Part shown: one piece after another, positions 45,346 through 55,077 of the stretch | How the letters are laid out: each line of letters opens with the position of its first letter | How positions within the stretch are numbered: position 1 is the first letter of the stretch | From: UBA3495 sp964629875 | GTDB taxonomy: Bacteria; Chloroflexota; Dehalococcoidia; Lucifugimonadales; UBA3495 | Direction: 5' to 3' | DNA: 64,000 nt | NCBI GenBank assembly: GCA_964629875.1 | Contig: CAZVRK010000004.1 | Span: 53,260-117,259, forward strand | Notes under the pieces: generated by a model | Told to the model about the DNA's origin: nothing | Seen by the model: the letters and a program-made list of their open reading frames with translations, nothing else | The model's database searches: none | Position numbers and translations under genes: made by a program

Positions 45346-48300
45346 TCAAGCTTTTTGTACTGCAATAAAAACTTCCATTCCATCGATCGTATGAGAAACG
45401 ATGTCCGATAGATCTTCAGGTTTTCCTTTGCGGATACTATCACTTAGAGTTTCCTGACTTATGTAATCACCATAATTAGCTATCACGGTTGCGACTGCCT
45501 CTGGCGCTTCGTAATATATTACTATCCGGTCAGTCAATTCGAAATTTGAATCTTTACGCATATTCTGGACTCGATGAGCCAACTCGCGCGCCAATCCTTC
45601 TTCTATCAACGATTCACTCAAATGAGAATCAAGCGCAACCATATATCCCGATTCTACAGCTACTGAATATCTGTCGATTGACACAATAACATCGACATTC
45701 TTCTCGATCTCTGCTTCTACTTTTTCCAGCAACCCTGTTATTTTGGAGAACGTTACGATCTCCTTCACATTTAGCTCTTCTAGCACCTGTGAAGTCACCC
45801 ATTCCAAATATTTCTCTTCATCTGCATTTCGGGTTTTTACCGCTATCGTTGCTAATGGTTGCCTAACTTTAAGCCCTGCCTTAGATCTAGCAGCTCTCCC
45901 CATACTGGATACTTTCATTGCGAGTCGAGTAGCTTCCATGAGTGACTCATCTACTAGTGATACATCTGCTTCAGGAAAGTCCGCCAAATGGACACTATCT
46001 ACCACAGAATCATCCATAGACCTTACCAGATTTTGATACATTTCCTCGGCTATAAAGGGAGCTAACGGAGCCATTAACTTTGAGGTAGTGCACAAACAAC
46101 TGTATAGAGTTGCATAAGCCGAAACCTTATCTGAATCGTTCTCACTTCTCCAAAATCTCCGTCTGCTCCTCCTAACATACCAATTAGATAGTCCATCTAT
46201 AAATTCTTGAATCCTCCTTCCGGCATCAGTCGGATTATAATCATCCAGCAAAGTATCAACTTGAGTAACTAAGACATTTAGCTCCGATAATATCCATCTA
46301 TCCAACTCATTCTCTGGTTTCCATCCACTAGGTATATCCTTTGGAGTAAAGTCATCAATAGTAGCGTAATTTATAAAAAACGAATACACGTTCCAAAGCG
46401 TCAGGAGTACCCGTCGTAACGTCTCATTAACAAGCTTATCGGAAAATCTCCGAGGCTCACCCGGATGTGATGCCGTGAACAAATACCATCTAAGTGCATC
46501 GGCCCCAGTTACATCTAATATAGAGTTTGGCTCTACAACATTCCCTATCCTCTTGCTCATTTTGCGACCTCTGCCATCCAAAATGAGACCGAGACAGATT
46601 ACGTTTTTATAAGCAGGTTGATTATGTAGTAATGTACCGAGTGCATGTAGGCTGTAAAACCAGCCACGAGTTTGATCTACAGCTTCACATATGTAGTCCG
46701 CTGGAAACAAACCTTGATTGACAATATCCTCGTTCTCAAACGGATAATGCCACTGAGCATACGGCATTGCACCTGAATCGAACCATGCATCCATTACCTC
46801 TGGTATCCTATACATTGTTCCACTACACGATTGAGACGAACATGGCAAAGTAATCGCATCAATATGCGGGCGATGTAAATCTAGATCGTCGAATTCTACG
46901 TCTGATCCTGCTGACACTCGTGATTTAAGTTCGTCTACGCTACCAATGCAGTCTAGTGCTTGGCACAAATCACATCTCCAGATAGGTATAGGTGTACCCC
47001 AATACCTTTCTCTAGAGATCGCCCAATCTATATTGTTTCTAAGCCATTCACCGAAACGGCCATCACGGATATATTCAGGATGCCATTCGATATTTCCATT
47101 GCCTTCGACCATATTGTCTTTAACTGCGGTAGTCCTTATGTACCAGGAGGACTTTGCGTAGTAAAGGAGTGGAGTATCACATCTCCAACAAAAGGGATAC
47201 GTATGTTTGTACACGCCCCTATTAAATAGAAGCCCTCTATTTTCGAGTTCATCCATGATTAGTGGGTCGCTATCCTTGAAGAACATTCCAGAAAATGGAT
47301 ATTCTCCCGTCACTATCCCTTGCAGATCAACCGGTTGTACAAAACATAAGCCCTTCTCTCGACCTAGGTCCAGATCTTCATCTCCAAAGGCAGGTGCGAT
47401 ATGTACAATCCCTGTGCCATCATCCATGGATACGAAGTCTGCTTGAACGACTTTTGGTATAAAGCTTGGCACACCCTCTAATGTAGCGGGAGCTCCATCT
47501 TTCTGGACAAACTGCCTTATTTCACTCCCAAACGAACTGGGATCATAAAGCGACCGGTAGGCTAGTCCTATGAGATCTATCCCATTGAAAGACTTTAAGA
47601 CAGTGTAATCTTGTCTTATATTTGGCTCCAACAACTCAGAGGCTAATATTAATCTTTCTGAGTTATCGTCGCTAGAAATCTCTATTAACGAATATTCCGC
47701 TTCCCCGTCCACTGCCAATGCTGTGTTACCAGGCAATGTCCAAGGGGTAGTAGTCCAGGCAACTAAATACGTCGGCACCTCGTTAAATAAGTCTATATTG
47801 GCATGATTTTTTTGATCATCTGAAAAATTAGCTGGCTCTATCAAGAATTTCGGGAAAACTGACGGATCTGGAGTGTTCTCACGATAACCTAGAGCAACTT
47901 CATGTGAGCTCAGACTAGTACCACACCGTGGGCAATGAGGAGTGCCACGTAGTCCCTCATATAACAATTCCCTATCCCACATTTGCTTAAGTATCCACCA
48001 ACCACTCTCAATGTATTTGTTATGTAAAGTGACATACGGATCGTCCATATCAACCCAGAATCCAATGCGATCAGTCATGTTTTCCCATTCTTTTACATAT
48101 CTAAAGACACTGTCTTTGCATTTTTCGTTAAACTTTTCTATACCGTACTCTTCTATCTCCCTCTTTGAGCTAAGTCCAAGCTCTTTTTCAATCTCGAGTT
48201 CGACTGGTAAACCATGGGTATCCCAGCCACCTTTTCTTACACAACGATACCCTTTCATAGTCCGGTGCCTGCAAATCACATCTTTGAACACTCGTGCTAA

Positions 48301-48477
48301 GACATGATGAATACCAGGACTACCATTTGCCGTGGGGGGGCCTTCATATAACATAAATACGGGCGCAGAACTTCTATCTTCATATGTCCTGCGAAATACA
48401 TTATTATCCTTCCAATATTGAAGAACACTTGCCTCCATATCAGGGAAGCTGACACGACTAGATACACTTTTGAACAT
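45346..48477 (-). CDS. ileS: Isoleucyl-tRNA synthetase
   Basis: Class I synthetase of 1043 residues, of the long type also found in eukaryotes and many bacteria. The HIGH-type signature is PPTANGSPGIHHVLARVFKD, the KMSKS loop GRKMSKRIGN. The editing-domain stretch TTTPWTLPGNTALAV is clear. Zinc ligands are suggested by WRCDLCQALDC and CPRCGTSLSSHE. The start at 48477 (MFKSVSSRVSFPDMEA) fits the family; the frame is open for 61 more codons upstream but that part is unlike IleS and has no ribosome-binding site. mutM follows on the same strand. Confidence 0.95.
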   Translation of the reverse strand: MFKSVSSRVSFPDMEASVLQYWKDNNVFRRTYEDRSSAPVFMLYEGPPTANGSPGIHHVLARVFKDVICRHRTMKGYRCVRKGGWDTHGLPVELEIEKELGLSSKREIEEYGIEKFNEKCKDSVFRYVKEWENMTDRIGFWVDMDDPYVTLHNKYIESGWWILKQMWDRELLYEGLRGTPHCPRCGTSLSSHEVALGYRENTPDPSVFPKFLIEPANFSDDQKNHANIDLFNEVPTYLVAWTTTPWTLPGNTALAVDGEAEYSLIEISSDDNSERLILASELLEPNIRQDYTVLKSFNGIDLIGLAYRSLYDPSSFGSEIRQFVQKDGAPATLEGVPSFIPKVVQADFVSMDDGTGIVHIAPAFGDEDLDLGREKGLCFVQPVDLQGIVTGEYPFSGMFFKDSDPLIMDELENRGLLFNRGVYKHTYPFCWRCDTPLLYYAKSSWYIRTTAVKDNMVEGNGNIEWHPEYIRDGRFGEWLRNNIDWAISRERYWGTPIPIWRCDLCQALDCIGSVDELKSRVSAGSDVEFDDLDLHRPHIDAITLPCSSQSCSGTMYRIPEVMDAWFDSGAMPYAQWHYPFENEDIVNQGLFPADYICEAVDQTRGWFYSLHALGTLLHNQPAYKNVICLGLILDGRGRKMSKRIGNVVEPNSILDVTGADALRWYLFTASHPGEPRRFSDKLVNETLRRVLLTLWNVYSFFINYATIDDFTPKDIPSGWKPENELDRWILSELNVLVTQVDTLLDDYNPTDAGRRIQEFIDGLSNWYVRRSRRRFWRSENDSDKVSAYATLYSCLCTTSKLMAPLAPFIAEEMYQNLVRSMDDSVVDSVHLADFPEADVSLVDESLMEATRLAMKVSSMGRAARSKAGLKVRQPLATIAVKTRNADEEKYLEWVTSQVLEELNVKEIVTFSKITGLLEKVEAEIEKNVDVIVSIDRYSVAVESGYMVALDSHLSESLIEEGLARELAHRVQNMRKDSNFELTDRIVIYYEAPEAVATVIANYGDYISQETLSDSIRKGKPEDLSDIVSHTIDGMEVFIAVQKA

Positions 48478-48797
48478 TATGGATTTACCTCGAACATCAG
48501 GGGTTATAAGTGAGCTTATTATATCCCATATATAGTCAACATCAGAACCCGCATTGTGTGACTTATAAAACATAAAGCAATGTGCAATGTAAGGAATAAT
48601 ACTTTTTTCATTTTGGCATTTCCACAGGATCAGTTTAAATAGCAACACACACGATTTCATGTTATATTTGGTATTAACCTAGTTGCATTCAGCTTCATAG
48701 AGGCAGTCAAAGAAAATATTAAGTGCACTTATGCAATTAATTTATCCGATTAGCGCTCTATCCTTACATAATATATTTCTAGTTACTGGAGAGATTT
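48478..48797. other. Divergent intergenic region ileS / DUF1800 gene
   Basis: No gene is supported in these 320 bases. I looked for a T-box leader ahead of ileS on the minus strand and did not find the conserved T-box sequence. AT-rich, presumably holding both promoters. Confidence 0.5.
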
Positions 48798-50192
48798 ATG
48801 AACAATGATATCGAATTAATTGCTCATCTTATGCGTAGGGCTGGTTTCGGAGCCTCTCGAACAGAATTAGAATACCGATCATCGATCGGGTACGACGCGA
48901 CAGTCGAAGAACTACTAAATCCAGACACCCAGTTAAGTTCTGACAGGCTAGAGTTCCTCAGGTACCACCCCCATTTCTGGAAGCCTATAACATCATCAGG
49001 TATGGGCGGGGCAGGTTGGTTACATGACATGGTTAGCACCCAAAGAGTATTACAGGAGAAAATGGTGCTATTCTGGCACCAAGTGTTCGCTACTGGATAC
49101 TCAAAAATCGACCATTATCATGAAGTCATACATCAGATAGATATGTTCAGGGATATTGGCATGGGGGATTACAGAGAGCTTCTCGTCGCTCTAGCTAAGA
49201 ATCCCGCAATGATCTACTGGCTAGATAACTGCGATAATCACTCGTATGCAGTGAACGAAAACTGGGGACGAGAACTGCTTGAATTATTCAGTATGGGAGT
49301 AGGCAACTACACTGAAGATGATGTCAGAGAATGTTCAAGAGCATTTACTGGTTGGACCATCACACCGATGATACCAAGGGGAAGCGGAACCGGTAGATTC
49401 GACTGGGCTTTTGAATACCAGGAGGAAGACCATGACGAAGGTGAAAAGACATTCTTAGGGCATACAGGAAACTTCAACGGTGAAGATATTATTGACATAG
49501 TATGTGCTCACCCAGCTACTGCCAGGTTTATTGCACGCCACTTATACAATTTCTTCGTCGCCGATGAACCCCAGGTACCGGCTTGGTCAGTAGAACCACC
49601 TAGAGATGAAGCAGCTGTACAATTGCTGGCCGATACCTTCCGTGAATCCAACTATGACATGAAGGCCGTTTTGCGTGTGCTGTTCAATTCCGAATTCTTT
49701 AAAGAAGCTCGTTTTGAGAAGATCAAAAGTCCGGTAGAAGTGGTCGTAGGCACTATGAGACTAGTAGGCGGATACGAGTTCCCGAAACCCGGCATCGGTA
49801 ACCTTGCCAAGGAACCGGGGTATATGGGGCAAGACTTACTCGGCCCTCCAAGCGTTGAAGGCTGGCACACTGGATCAGAATGGATTAATAGTGGGACATT
49901 AATGAAGCGGATAAACTTCACCGCTGACATGGTTGGAGATACGTCGAAACCTGGGATACAAGATATAATCTCCAGAGTAAAATCAAAAGGCAATCTGAAT
50001 GTGGACACTTTTGTTGACACATGTTTGGACATACTTGGCCCGATAGAAGTTCAGGAGGAGACTAAAGGTCAACTAGTCGGCCATGCCTCAGAATTAGGTG
50101 ATTTAACATGGTCAGATGACAAGATTTCATCTGACCGTATCGCAGAAATGCTGCAATTAATAGTTGCAACTCGCGAGTACCAATACCAATAA
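48798..50192 (+). CDS. DUF1800 family protein
   Basis: The 464-residue protein has the DUF1800 pattern: LMRRAGFGASRTELE at the start, then LDNCDNHSYAVNENWGRELLELFSMGVGNYTEDDV in separate blocks, and the closing LGPPSVEGWHTGSEWINSGT. Function is unknown; the family nearly always pairs with DUF1501, which follows 33 bases later. No signal peptide is seen. GGAGAG precedes the ATG. Confidence 0.88.
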   Translation: MNNDIELIAHLMRRAGFGASRTELEYRSSIGYDATVEELLNPDTQLSSDRLEFLRYHPHFWKPITSSGMGGAGWLHDMVSTQRVLQEKMVLFWHQVFATGYSKIDHYHEVIHQIDMFRDIGMGDYRELLVALAKNPAMIYWLDNCDNHSYAVNENWGRELLELFSMGVGNYTEDDVRECSRAFTGWTITPMIPRGSGTGRFDWAFEYQEEDHDEGEKTFLGHTGNFNGEDIIDIVCAHPATARFIARHLYNFFVADEPQVPAWSVEPPRDEAAVQLLADTFRESNYDMKAVLRVLFNSEFFKEARFEKIKSPVEVVVGTMRLVGGYEFPKPGIGNLAKEPGYMGQDLLGPPSVEGWHTGSEWINSGTLMKRINFTADMVGDTSKPGIQDIISRVKSKGNLNVDTFVDTCLDILGPIEVQEETKGQLVGHASELGDLTWSDDKISSDRIAEMLQLIVATREYQYQ

Positions 50193-50225
50193 GGATTAAT
50201 TTTAATTAATTAGAAAGGTTATGTT

Positions 50226-51353
50226 ATGACATCTACTACAAAAGATCCTGTAATTGTTGTTCTTCAACTATCCGGCGGAAACGACTATCTAAACACAGTA
50301 ATACCGTACACAGACCCATTGTACCGAGATGCTCGGCAAGCTGTGGGTATCCCTGACTCAGACATATTGAGGATTAGTGATTCCTTAGGGTTCCATCCAA
50401 GCATGGGAGTTATACAGACTCTGTTCAACCAAGGAAACGTAGCAGTTGTACATGGAGTAGGGTATCCTGACTCTCCGCGATCTCACTTCAGGTCTATGGA
50501 TATCTGGCACACATGTGAGCCTGACAAGATGGGAACTGAGGGTTGGTTGGGAATGGCTGCTAGAGACCTAGATCCACATAAAGAAAACGTAGTTACCACA
50601 GTAAGTATTGGACCAAGCATGTTTAGAGCCGTATCACTGCCAGGAGTACCTGTGGCTGCTGTAGACAATCTTGAAAGCTATGGTCTACTCACTGGTATAT
50701 CTAGTGAGTTACAAAGAAGTAAAATTATTGACCGATTTAGCCGTATGTACAGCCCCACTATAGGATCAGACTTCGTAATGAATTACCTAGGAGATACTGG
50801 GCTTGAAGCTATGGAAGGAGCAGACATATTAAAAGTTGCTCCAGGCATGTACTCATCCAGCGTAGAATACTCAGATTCTACGATAAGCCGACGACTGAAA
50901 AATATAGCTCAAATCCATTTAGCAAATGTGGGCACCCGTATATTTTATTGCGATTATGGCAGTTTCGATTCCCACGCCAATCAGGAGGGTATGCTCTCCC
51001 AATTGTGGACAGACGTATCGCAAGCTATCGGTGATTTCTTTGATGATCTCAGAGAGCATGACGCTGCTGATAACGTCATAATGGTGTTATTCTCTGAATT
51101 TGGAAGACGGGTGAAAGACAATGGATCAGGAACCGATCATGGCGCAGCCGGTGCTGCATTCGTAATCGGGGACCCTGTCAAAGGCGGATTCTATGGAGAA
51201 TATCCATCGCTAAAACCGGAGACACTACAACAGGGTGATTTGGTGCCTAATTTAGATTTTAGAGGGTTCTATTCAACCATAATCGAAGATTGGTTAGGGC
51301 TAGACGCTAACCCAATAGTCAAAGGTGTATTTGAAAAGCCCGCGTTCATCTAG
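50226..51353 (+). CDS. DUF1501 family protein
   Basis: Sulfatase-like fold protein of 375 residues. Signatures are VVLQLSGGNDYLNTVIPY at the start, HPSMGVIQTLFNQGNVAVVHG, SHFRSMDIWHT, and the metal-site like FSEFGRRVKDNGSGTDHGAA. DUF1501 proteins usually carry a Tat signal peptide; here the family core begins at residue 8, so none is present and it is probably cytoplasmic. Same operon as the DUF1800 gene. Confidence 0.88.
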   Translation: MTSTTKDPVIVVLQLSGGNDYLNTVIPYTDPLYRDARQAVGIPDSDILRISDSLGFHPSMGVIQTLFNQGNVAVVHGVGYPDSPRSHFRSMDIWHTCEPDKMGTEGWLGMAARDLDPHKENVVTTVSIGPSMFRAVSLPGVPVAAVDNLESYGLLTGISSELQRSKIIDRFSRMYSPTIGSDFVMNYLGDTGLEAMEGADILKVAPGMYSSSVEYSDSTISRRLKNIAQIHLANVGTRIFYCDYGSFDSHANQEGMLSQLWTDVSQAIGDFFDDLREHDAADNVIMVLFSEFGRRVKDNGSGTDHGAAGAAFVIGDPVKGGFYGEYPSLKPETLQQGDLVPNLDFRGFYSTIIEDWLGLDANPIVKGVFEKPAFI

Positions 51354-51428
51354 GTACCTAATATTTTTCTATAACAAGAACACCCACTTTGTATACCCAT
51401 TAAACATTTGGTATACAGCGGAGGTCGC

Positions 51429-52478
51429 ATGGTAACTCAAATAGCAGCAGGCAGAGTATATGACTATAATTATTGTCTTGGGCGTGGTGGCATAACTGGG
51501 ATAGGTTTCCAAGATATAAATGGCATTGCTGTCGGACCAGATAATAAAATCTATGTTTTGAATCGTGGTGGCGAGAATATAGCATCTGTACCCTGGAACA
51601 AAACCGGCAGAGGAACCCGTGTAGGTGTATTTAACCTAGGGGATGGTTCCGGACATGAAGAATTCCTCACAGAGTTTGGAAGATACGGGGACGGGGACGG
51701 GGAGTTTATATGGCCTGCAGGCATAGCTCTAGATAGTGAATACAGGGTATTCGTATCTGATGAGTTTTTGAATTCAATATCAATATTCGACTCCGAAGGT
51801 ACTTTTATAAAATCATGGCGAGGTAAAAAACCTGACGGATCCATATTACAGGGACCTTGCGGAATTGCAATTAGCAACTCACAAGAAATATATGTCGTGG
51901 AAAGCCTTGGTCACAAGATATCCCAGTTTAGCCTCGATGGAGAATTCGTTCGCGAATGGGGCTCTCAAGGAAGTGATCCAGGGATGCTTGATTCTCCATG
52001 GGGGATAGCTATTGACTCTGAAAACAATACCTATGTTGCCGATCATAAAAATGACAGAGTTCAGAAATTCAGCCCAACGGGAGAAGTCCTGGCTCTTTTT
52101 GGGTCATCCGGAGCAGGCCGAGGAGAACTAAACAGACCATCCGATGTGTCTGTTGATGATTCTGGTGATGTCTACGTATGCGATTGGGCTAACAGTAGAG
52201 TACAGATATACTCACCCGATGGCCGTTTCATAACCTCTTTGCTGGGCGATGCCAAAGATCTCAGTATTTGGAGCCAAATGATGACCGACGCTAATCCTGC
52301 TGTCATACAGCGTCGTCGCGAAGTTAAAGATCCGGAGACCGAATGGAGGTTAGCTCTACCAGTAACCGTTGTTTTCGACAACGCAAAAAGTCAAATCCTT
52401 ATCGGCGACACTCAAAGGAATCGGATCCAAATTTACAATAAACTAGACGACTACAGTCAGCCTCAAAGAAACTTGTAG
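51429..52478 (+). CDS. NHL-repeat beta-propeller protein
   Basis: The 349-residue protein consists of NHL repeats, each with a core such as GDGDGEFIWPAGIALDSEYR, GMLDSPWGIAIDSENNTYVA and GELNRPSDVSVDDSGDVYVC. These form a six-bladed propeller that binds ligands or proteins. There is no signal peptide. The ATG at 51429 has GGAGG just before it; an earlier TTG in frame is less likely. It follows DUF1501 by 75 bases and is probably part of the same group. Confidence 0.85.
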   Translation: MVTQIAAGRVYDYNYCLGRGGITGIGFQDINGIAVGPDNKIYVLNRGGENIASVPWNKTGRGTRVGVFNLGDGSGHEEFLTEFGRYGDGDGEFIWPAGIALDSEYRVFVSDEFLNSISIFDSEGTFIKSWRGKKPDGSILQGPCGIAISNSQEIYVVESLGHKISQFSLDGEFVREWGSQGSDPGMLDSPWGIAIDSENNTYVADHKNDRVQKFSPTGEVLALFGSSGAGRGELNRPSDVSVDDSGDVYVCDWANSRVQIYSPDGRFITSLLGDAKDLSIWSQMMTDANPAVIQRRREVKDPETEWRLALPVTVVFDNAKSQILIGDTQRNRIQIYNKLDDYSQPQRNL

Positions 52479-52512
52479 ATAGATAAATATAGGTTCAATC
52501 GCTTTTAGCATC

Positions 52513-52842
52513 ATGGATACTGCCGAAGAAGAATCATACATACAACTAGCAGCGCGAAATCCAAATATGCTATGTTCAGATCTTCCATTCGAAATACTTC
52601 AAGCCTGTTCATTCTCAGACAACGAACCGACAGAATTTTTGAGGAGATTTTTTAGGGCAGGCCATATAGCATGGTTAACGGAACTGATCGGCAGACAAAC
52701 AGAATTTGATCCAGAACTTATTGACCGAGCAGTCTTCGTACTATGGATACGAGCATCCTCACTGTATACAAGCTATATGATAGGAAGAGAAGATAAAGAC
52801 TGGATACAGCAGTTGTTTTCGGACGAAGGTCTATACGATTAA
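52513..52842 (+). CDS. Hypothetical protein (109 residues)
   Basis: No family recognised. The product is acidic, helical and soluble (SYIQLAARNPNMLCSDLPFE, later RFFRAGHIAWLTELIGRQ). It lies 34 bases after the NHL gene and convergent with thiD, so it is the last gene of the DUF1800/DUF1501/NHL group. The ATG lacks a clear ribosome-binding site. Confidence 0.6.
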   Translation: MDTAEEESYIQLAARNPNMLCSDLPFEILQACSFSDNEPTEFLRRFFRAGHIAWLTELIGRQTEFDPELIDRAVFVLWIRASSLYTSYMIGREDKDWIQQLFSDEGLYD

Positions 52843-52868
52843 ATCCCAGACAAACATTCTAACCAGAA

Positions 52869-53678
52869 CTATTTCCAGAACCGATGAAAATGATTTAGCG
52901 GACCATGTCCGCTTCCTATGACAAACGAAGATTTAATTGAGTCAGTTATAAATTGTTTCGCATCAGAAACTGACTCATAAAGTGTCAATCCCTTAGCTAA
53001 ACCAGATGCAATAGCTGACGCAAAAGTGCACCCAGTACCGTGTGTGTTCACGGTATCTATACGCTCTACAGAAAAGACATGATACTCTGCGCCGTCATAA
53101 AGCAAATCAGAGGCGGGCCCCATCATATGGCCACCCTTTACTACAGCAGAATGGCAACCCATATCTACCAGAGCCTTCGCAGCCGTTTTCATATCCTCAA
53201 TGGAAGCTATATTCAATTCGGTAAGAACTTCGGCCTCGGGTATATTAGGAGTAACAACAGTCGCTAAAGGTAGCATCAAATCCCGAACGGCCTGTACTGC
53301 CTCTTTCTTCAATAAAGCATCTCCGCTCTTGGCTACCATGACTGGATCTACTACCACATTAGTTACCTTATATTTACTCAATTCTCTAGAAACAGCCTCT
53401 ACTATCGCAGTACTAGACAACATCCCTGTTTTCACCGCATCTGCCCCAATGTCTTCCATAACACATTTGATCTGATCAGTAATTAGATCCTGAGGAATTT
53501 CATGAATTCCAGTCACACCAACAGTATTTTGAGCAGTTATAGCAGTTACGCACGATGTGCCGTAAACACCTAGCGCAGCAAATGTTTTTAAATCTGCTTG
53601 TATCCCAGCTCCTCCTCCAGAGTCTGACCCTGCTATAGTCATGGCACTAGGAACTGTTCGATTGTTACTACTGGTCAT
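52869..53678 (-). CDS. thiD: Hydroxymethylpyrimidine/phosphomethylpyrimidine kinase
   Basis: Phosphorylates HMP twice to HMP-PP for thiamine synthesis. Family signatures in the 269 residues are AMTIAGSDSGGGAGIQADLK at the start, YGTSCVTAITAQNT and HGTGCTFASAIASGLAKG with the catalytic-site GTGC near the C-terminus. It overlaps tenA by 4 bases and is the last gene of the TPP-riboswitch operon. Confidence 0.95.
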   Translation of the reverse strand: MTSSNNRTVPSAMTIAGSDSGGGAGIQADLKTFAALGVYGTSCVTAITAQNTVGVTGIHEIPQDLITDQIKCVMEDIGADAVKTGMLSSTAIVEAVSRELSKYKVTNVVVDPVMVAKSGDALLKKEAVQAVRDLMLPLATVVTPNIPEAEVLTELNIASIEDMKTAAKALVDMGCHSAVVKGGHMMGPASDLLYDGAEYHVFSVERIDTVNTHGTGCTFASAIASGLAKGLTLYESVSDAKQFITDSIKSSFVIGSGHGPLNHFHRFWK

Positions 53679-54328
53679 GTTTCATCCTTGTAACACATAT
53701 CAAAAAATATTTCTTCGTATCGTAGGACATTAGCAAAAATCTGTTCCGCTCGTTGTAGTTCCAGATCTGTAAAAATATGATTGTCCACAGTCTGTATCAT
53801 CCAATTTACAAAGCAATACATACCATCGCTAACGTGAATATCTATCCAAGTTTTGTAATAATAATTATCAGGACGCATCCCTGCATTGAACAATCTCTCT
53901 GCCCAAGCCAAGTATGGCCATTCAACAGCCAATAAAGTCACAATAACGTCTATAAAAGATCCCTCATAAGCACATGTCCTGAGGTATCCGCTATAACTGA
54001 ACGTGTCAGGAAGATACTTAAGGCCTGAAATAAGGCTCTGATCTAAGCCGCGTTCCTTAAACGCCTTCTGGAACAGGCCTTCTTCTCCTCCCAACCCAAG
54101 ATGTAAAAATCCAACTACCTGCCGCGAACTGTCAAAGTCAGGGGATTTAACAGCTGCCATTCCAAGCAATATTGCCCAGTCTTTTAAGAAAAGGTAATCT
54201 TGATCAAAATAATCATTAAAAATATGCGAGGGAAGTGTACCCAATCCTAATTCAGTCACAAACTTGTGGTTGACTACCCTGTCCCAAACATCTGATACGG
54301 TAAGCCTAAGATCTTCAGATGCACTCAT
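53675..54328 (-). CDS. tenA: TenA-family aminopyrimidine hydrolase, lacking the usual cysteine
   Basis: TenA proteins salvage thiamine degradation products by hydrolysing aminopyrimidines. The 217-residue protein has the all-helix TenA pattern (FNDYFDQDYLFLKDWAILLG; SDGMYCFVNWMI). In the segment where classical TenA carries the active-site cysteine (ALLPC-F-W), this one reads TLLAVEWPYLAWAE, with valine then glutamate. That places it nearer the TenA_E type. The TPP-riboswitch operon and the adjoining ABC transporter support a role in pyrimidine salvage. Overlaps thiD. Confidence 0.85.
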   Translation of the reverse strand: MSASEDLRLTVSDVWDRVVNHKFVTELGLGTLPSHIFNDYFDQDYLFLKDWAILLGMAAVKSPDFDSSRQVVGFLHLGLGGEEGLFQKAFKERGLDQSLISGLKYLPDTFSYSGYLRTCAYEGSFIDVIVTLLAVEWPYLAWAERLFNAGMRPDNYYYKTWIDIHVSDGMYCFVNWMIQTVDNHIFTDLELQRAEQIFANVLRYEEIFFDMCYKDET

Positions 54329-54340
54329 TCTACGTTCCCC

Positions 54341-54700
54341 TTAGGTTTCAGTCCCAGGCAACCTCCATTCTTCCCCTACCACAATATCTACCTCATCAAA
54401 ACCCGAGGCGCTGGTGGGATTATCGCCTTCTGCCATATCTCCAATTGCCATTGCGGGTAAGGTTTCAGTGTGAAGCCCAGCCTTGACCCCTAATTCTATA
54501 GCTAATTTACCAACAGCTTCATTATCGTCAGCTTCCACTAACATTACGTAGTCACAACGACCAAGCACGAAATATTTGCCAAGTATTTGGGCCTCATCAC
54601 AATCACAATCTTTTATGGCATCTATAACCAAATCAGGATTGTTGAGTAACATTTTTTGCCCATTTTCGTTTAACGTGCCGAGCAGAAAATATAATGGCAT
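54341..54700 (-). CDS. GYD-domain protein in the thiamine operon
   Basis: The 119-residue protein starts MPLYFLLGTLNENGQKML and has YFVLGRCDYVMLVEADDNEA, then KAGLHTETLPAMAI: the GYD domain pattern (here GRCDYVM). The ATG at 54700 has AAGGGGTG before it. The function of GYD proteins is unknown; they are often small, ferredoxin-like. It lies in the thi operon between the transporter and tenA, 12 bases ahead of the latter. The frame also opens upstream into the gap, but that part is not supported. A 30-residue C-terminal tail follows the domain. Confidence 0.8.
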   Translation of the reverse strand: MPLYFLLGTLNENGQKMLLNNPDLVIDAIKDCDCDEAQILGKYFVLGRCDYVMLVEADDNEAVGKLAIELGVKAGLHTETLPAMAIGDMAEGDNPTSASGFDEVDIVVGEEWRLPGTET

Positions 54701-54719
54701 AACACCCCTTATGTTGCTA

Positions 54720-54819
54720 NNNNNNNNNNNNNNNNNNNNNNNNNNNNNNNNNNNNNNNNNNNNNNNNNNNNNNNNNNNNNNNNNNNNNNNNNNNNNNNNN
54801 NNNNNNNNNNNNNNNNNNN
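54720..54819. other. Real assembly gap (100 N placeholder)
   Basis: The flanks of this gap share no sequence, unlike the other two. On the right lies the start of a substrate-binding protein gene, on the left only the GYD gene. About 250 or more codons of thiY are missing, so the true gap is much longer than 100 bp. Confidence 0.85.
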
Positions 54820-55022
54820 TCCAATCCTTCTTCCTGAAAATACCCTCGCTCTTTTGCCACATACAACCCAGAGTGGTTGGCCCATGGAAACCAGTCCAGC
54901 GCTATAGAGACGGGTATTAATTCAACGTCTGTAGAATCATTTGCATTACAAGCTATCCCCAAAATGCTTAATCCACACAATAATGTAATTGCTAAGACCA
55001 ATCGCTTTAGTTTTGATGACAT
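54820..55022 (-). CDS. thiY: Thiamine-pyrimidine ABC transporter substrate-binding protein, N-terminal fragment
   Basis: Only the first 67 residues precede the gap. A lipobox (LSILGIAC, cysteine at residue 25) marks a membrane-anchored binding protein. The mature start has VSIALDWFPWANHSGLYVAK, ERGYFQEEGL: the NMT1/THI5-like pattern of proteins that bind thiamine precursors such as formylaminopyrimidine. It lies between the permease gene and the gap in the TPP-riboswitch operon. Truncation is by the assembly, not biological as far as can be seen. Confidence 0.85.
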
Positions 55023-55077
55023 ATTACCCTTCCTTCCCTCTATTTAATTAAACCTAGATATAACTAGAATGTAGACT

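Noticed and set aside
45346..48660. IleS starting 61 codons further upstream
   Set aside because: The extra part is unlike IleS and has no ribosome-binding site; the family N-terminus begins at 48477.
48478..48797. T-box riboswitch ahead of ileS
   Set aside because: The conserved T-box sequence and specifier arrangement are not seen on the minus strand.
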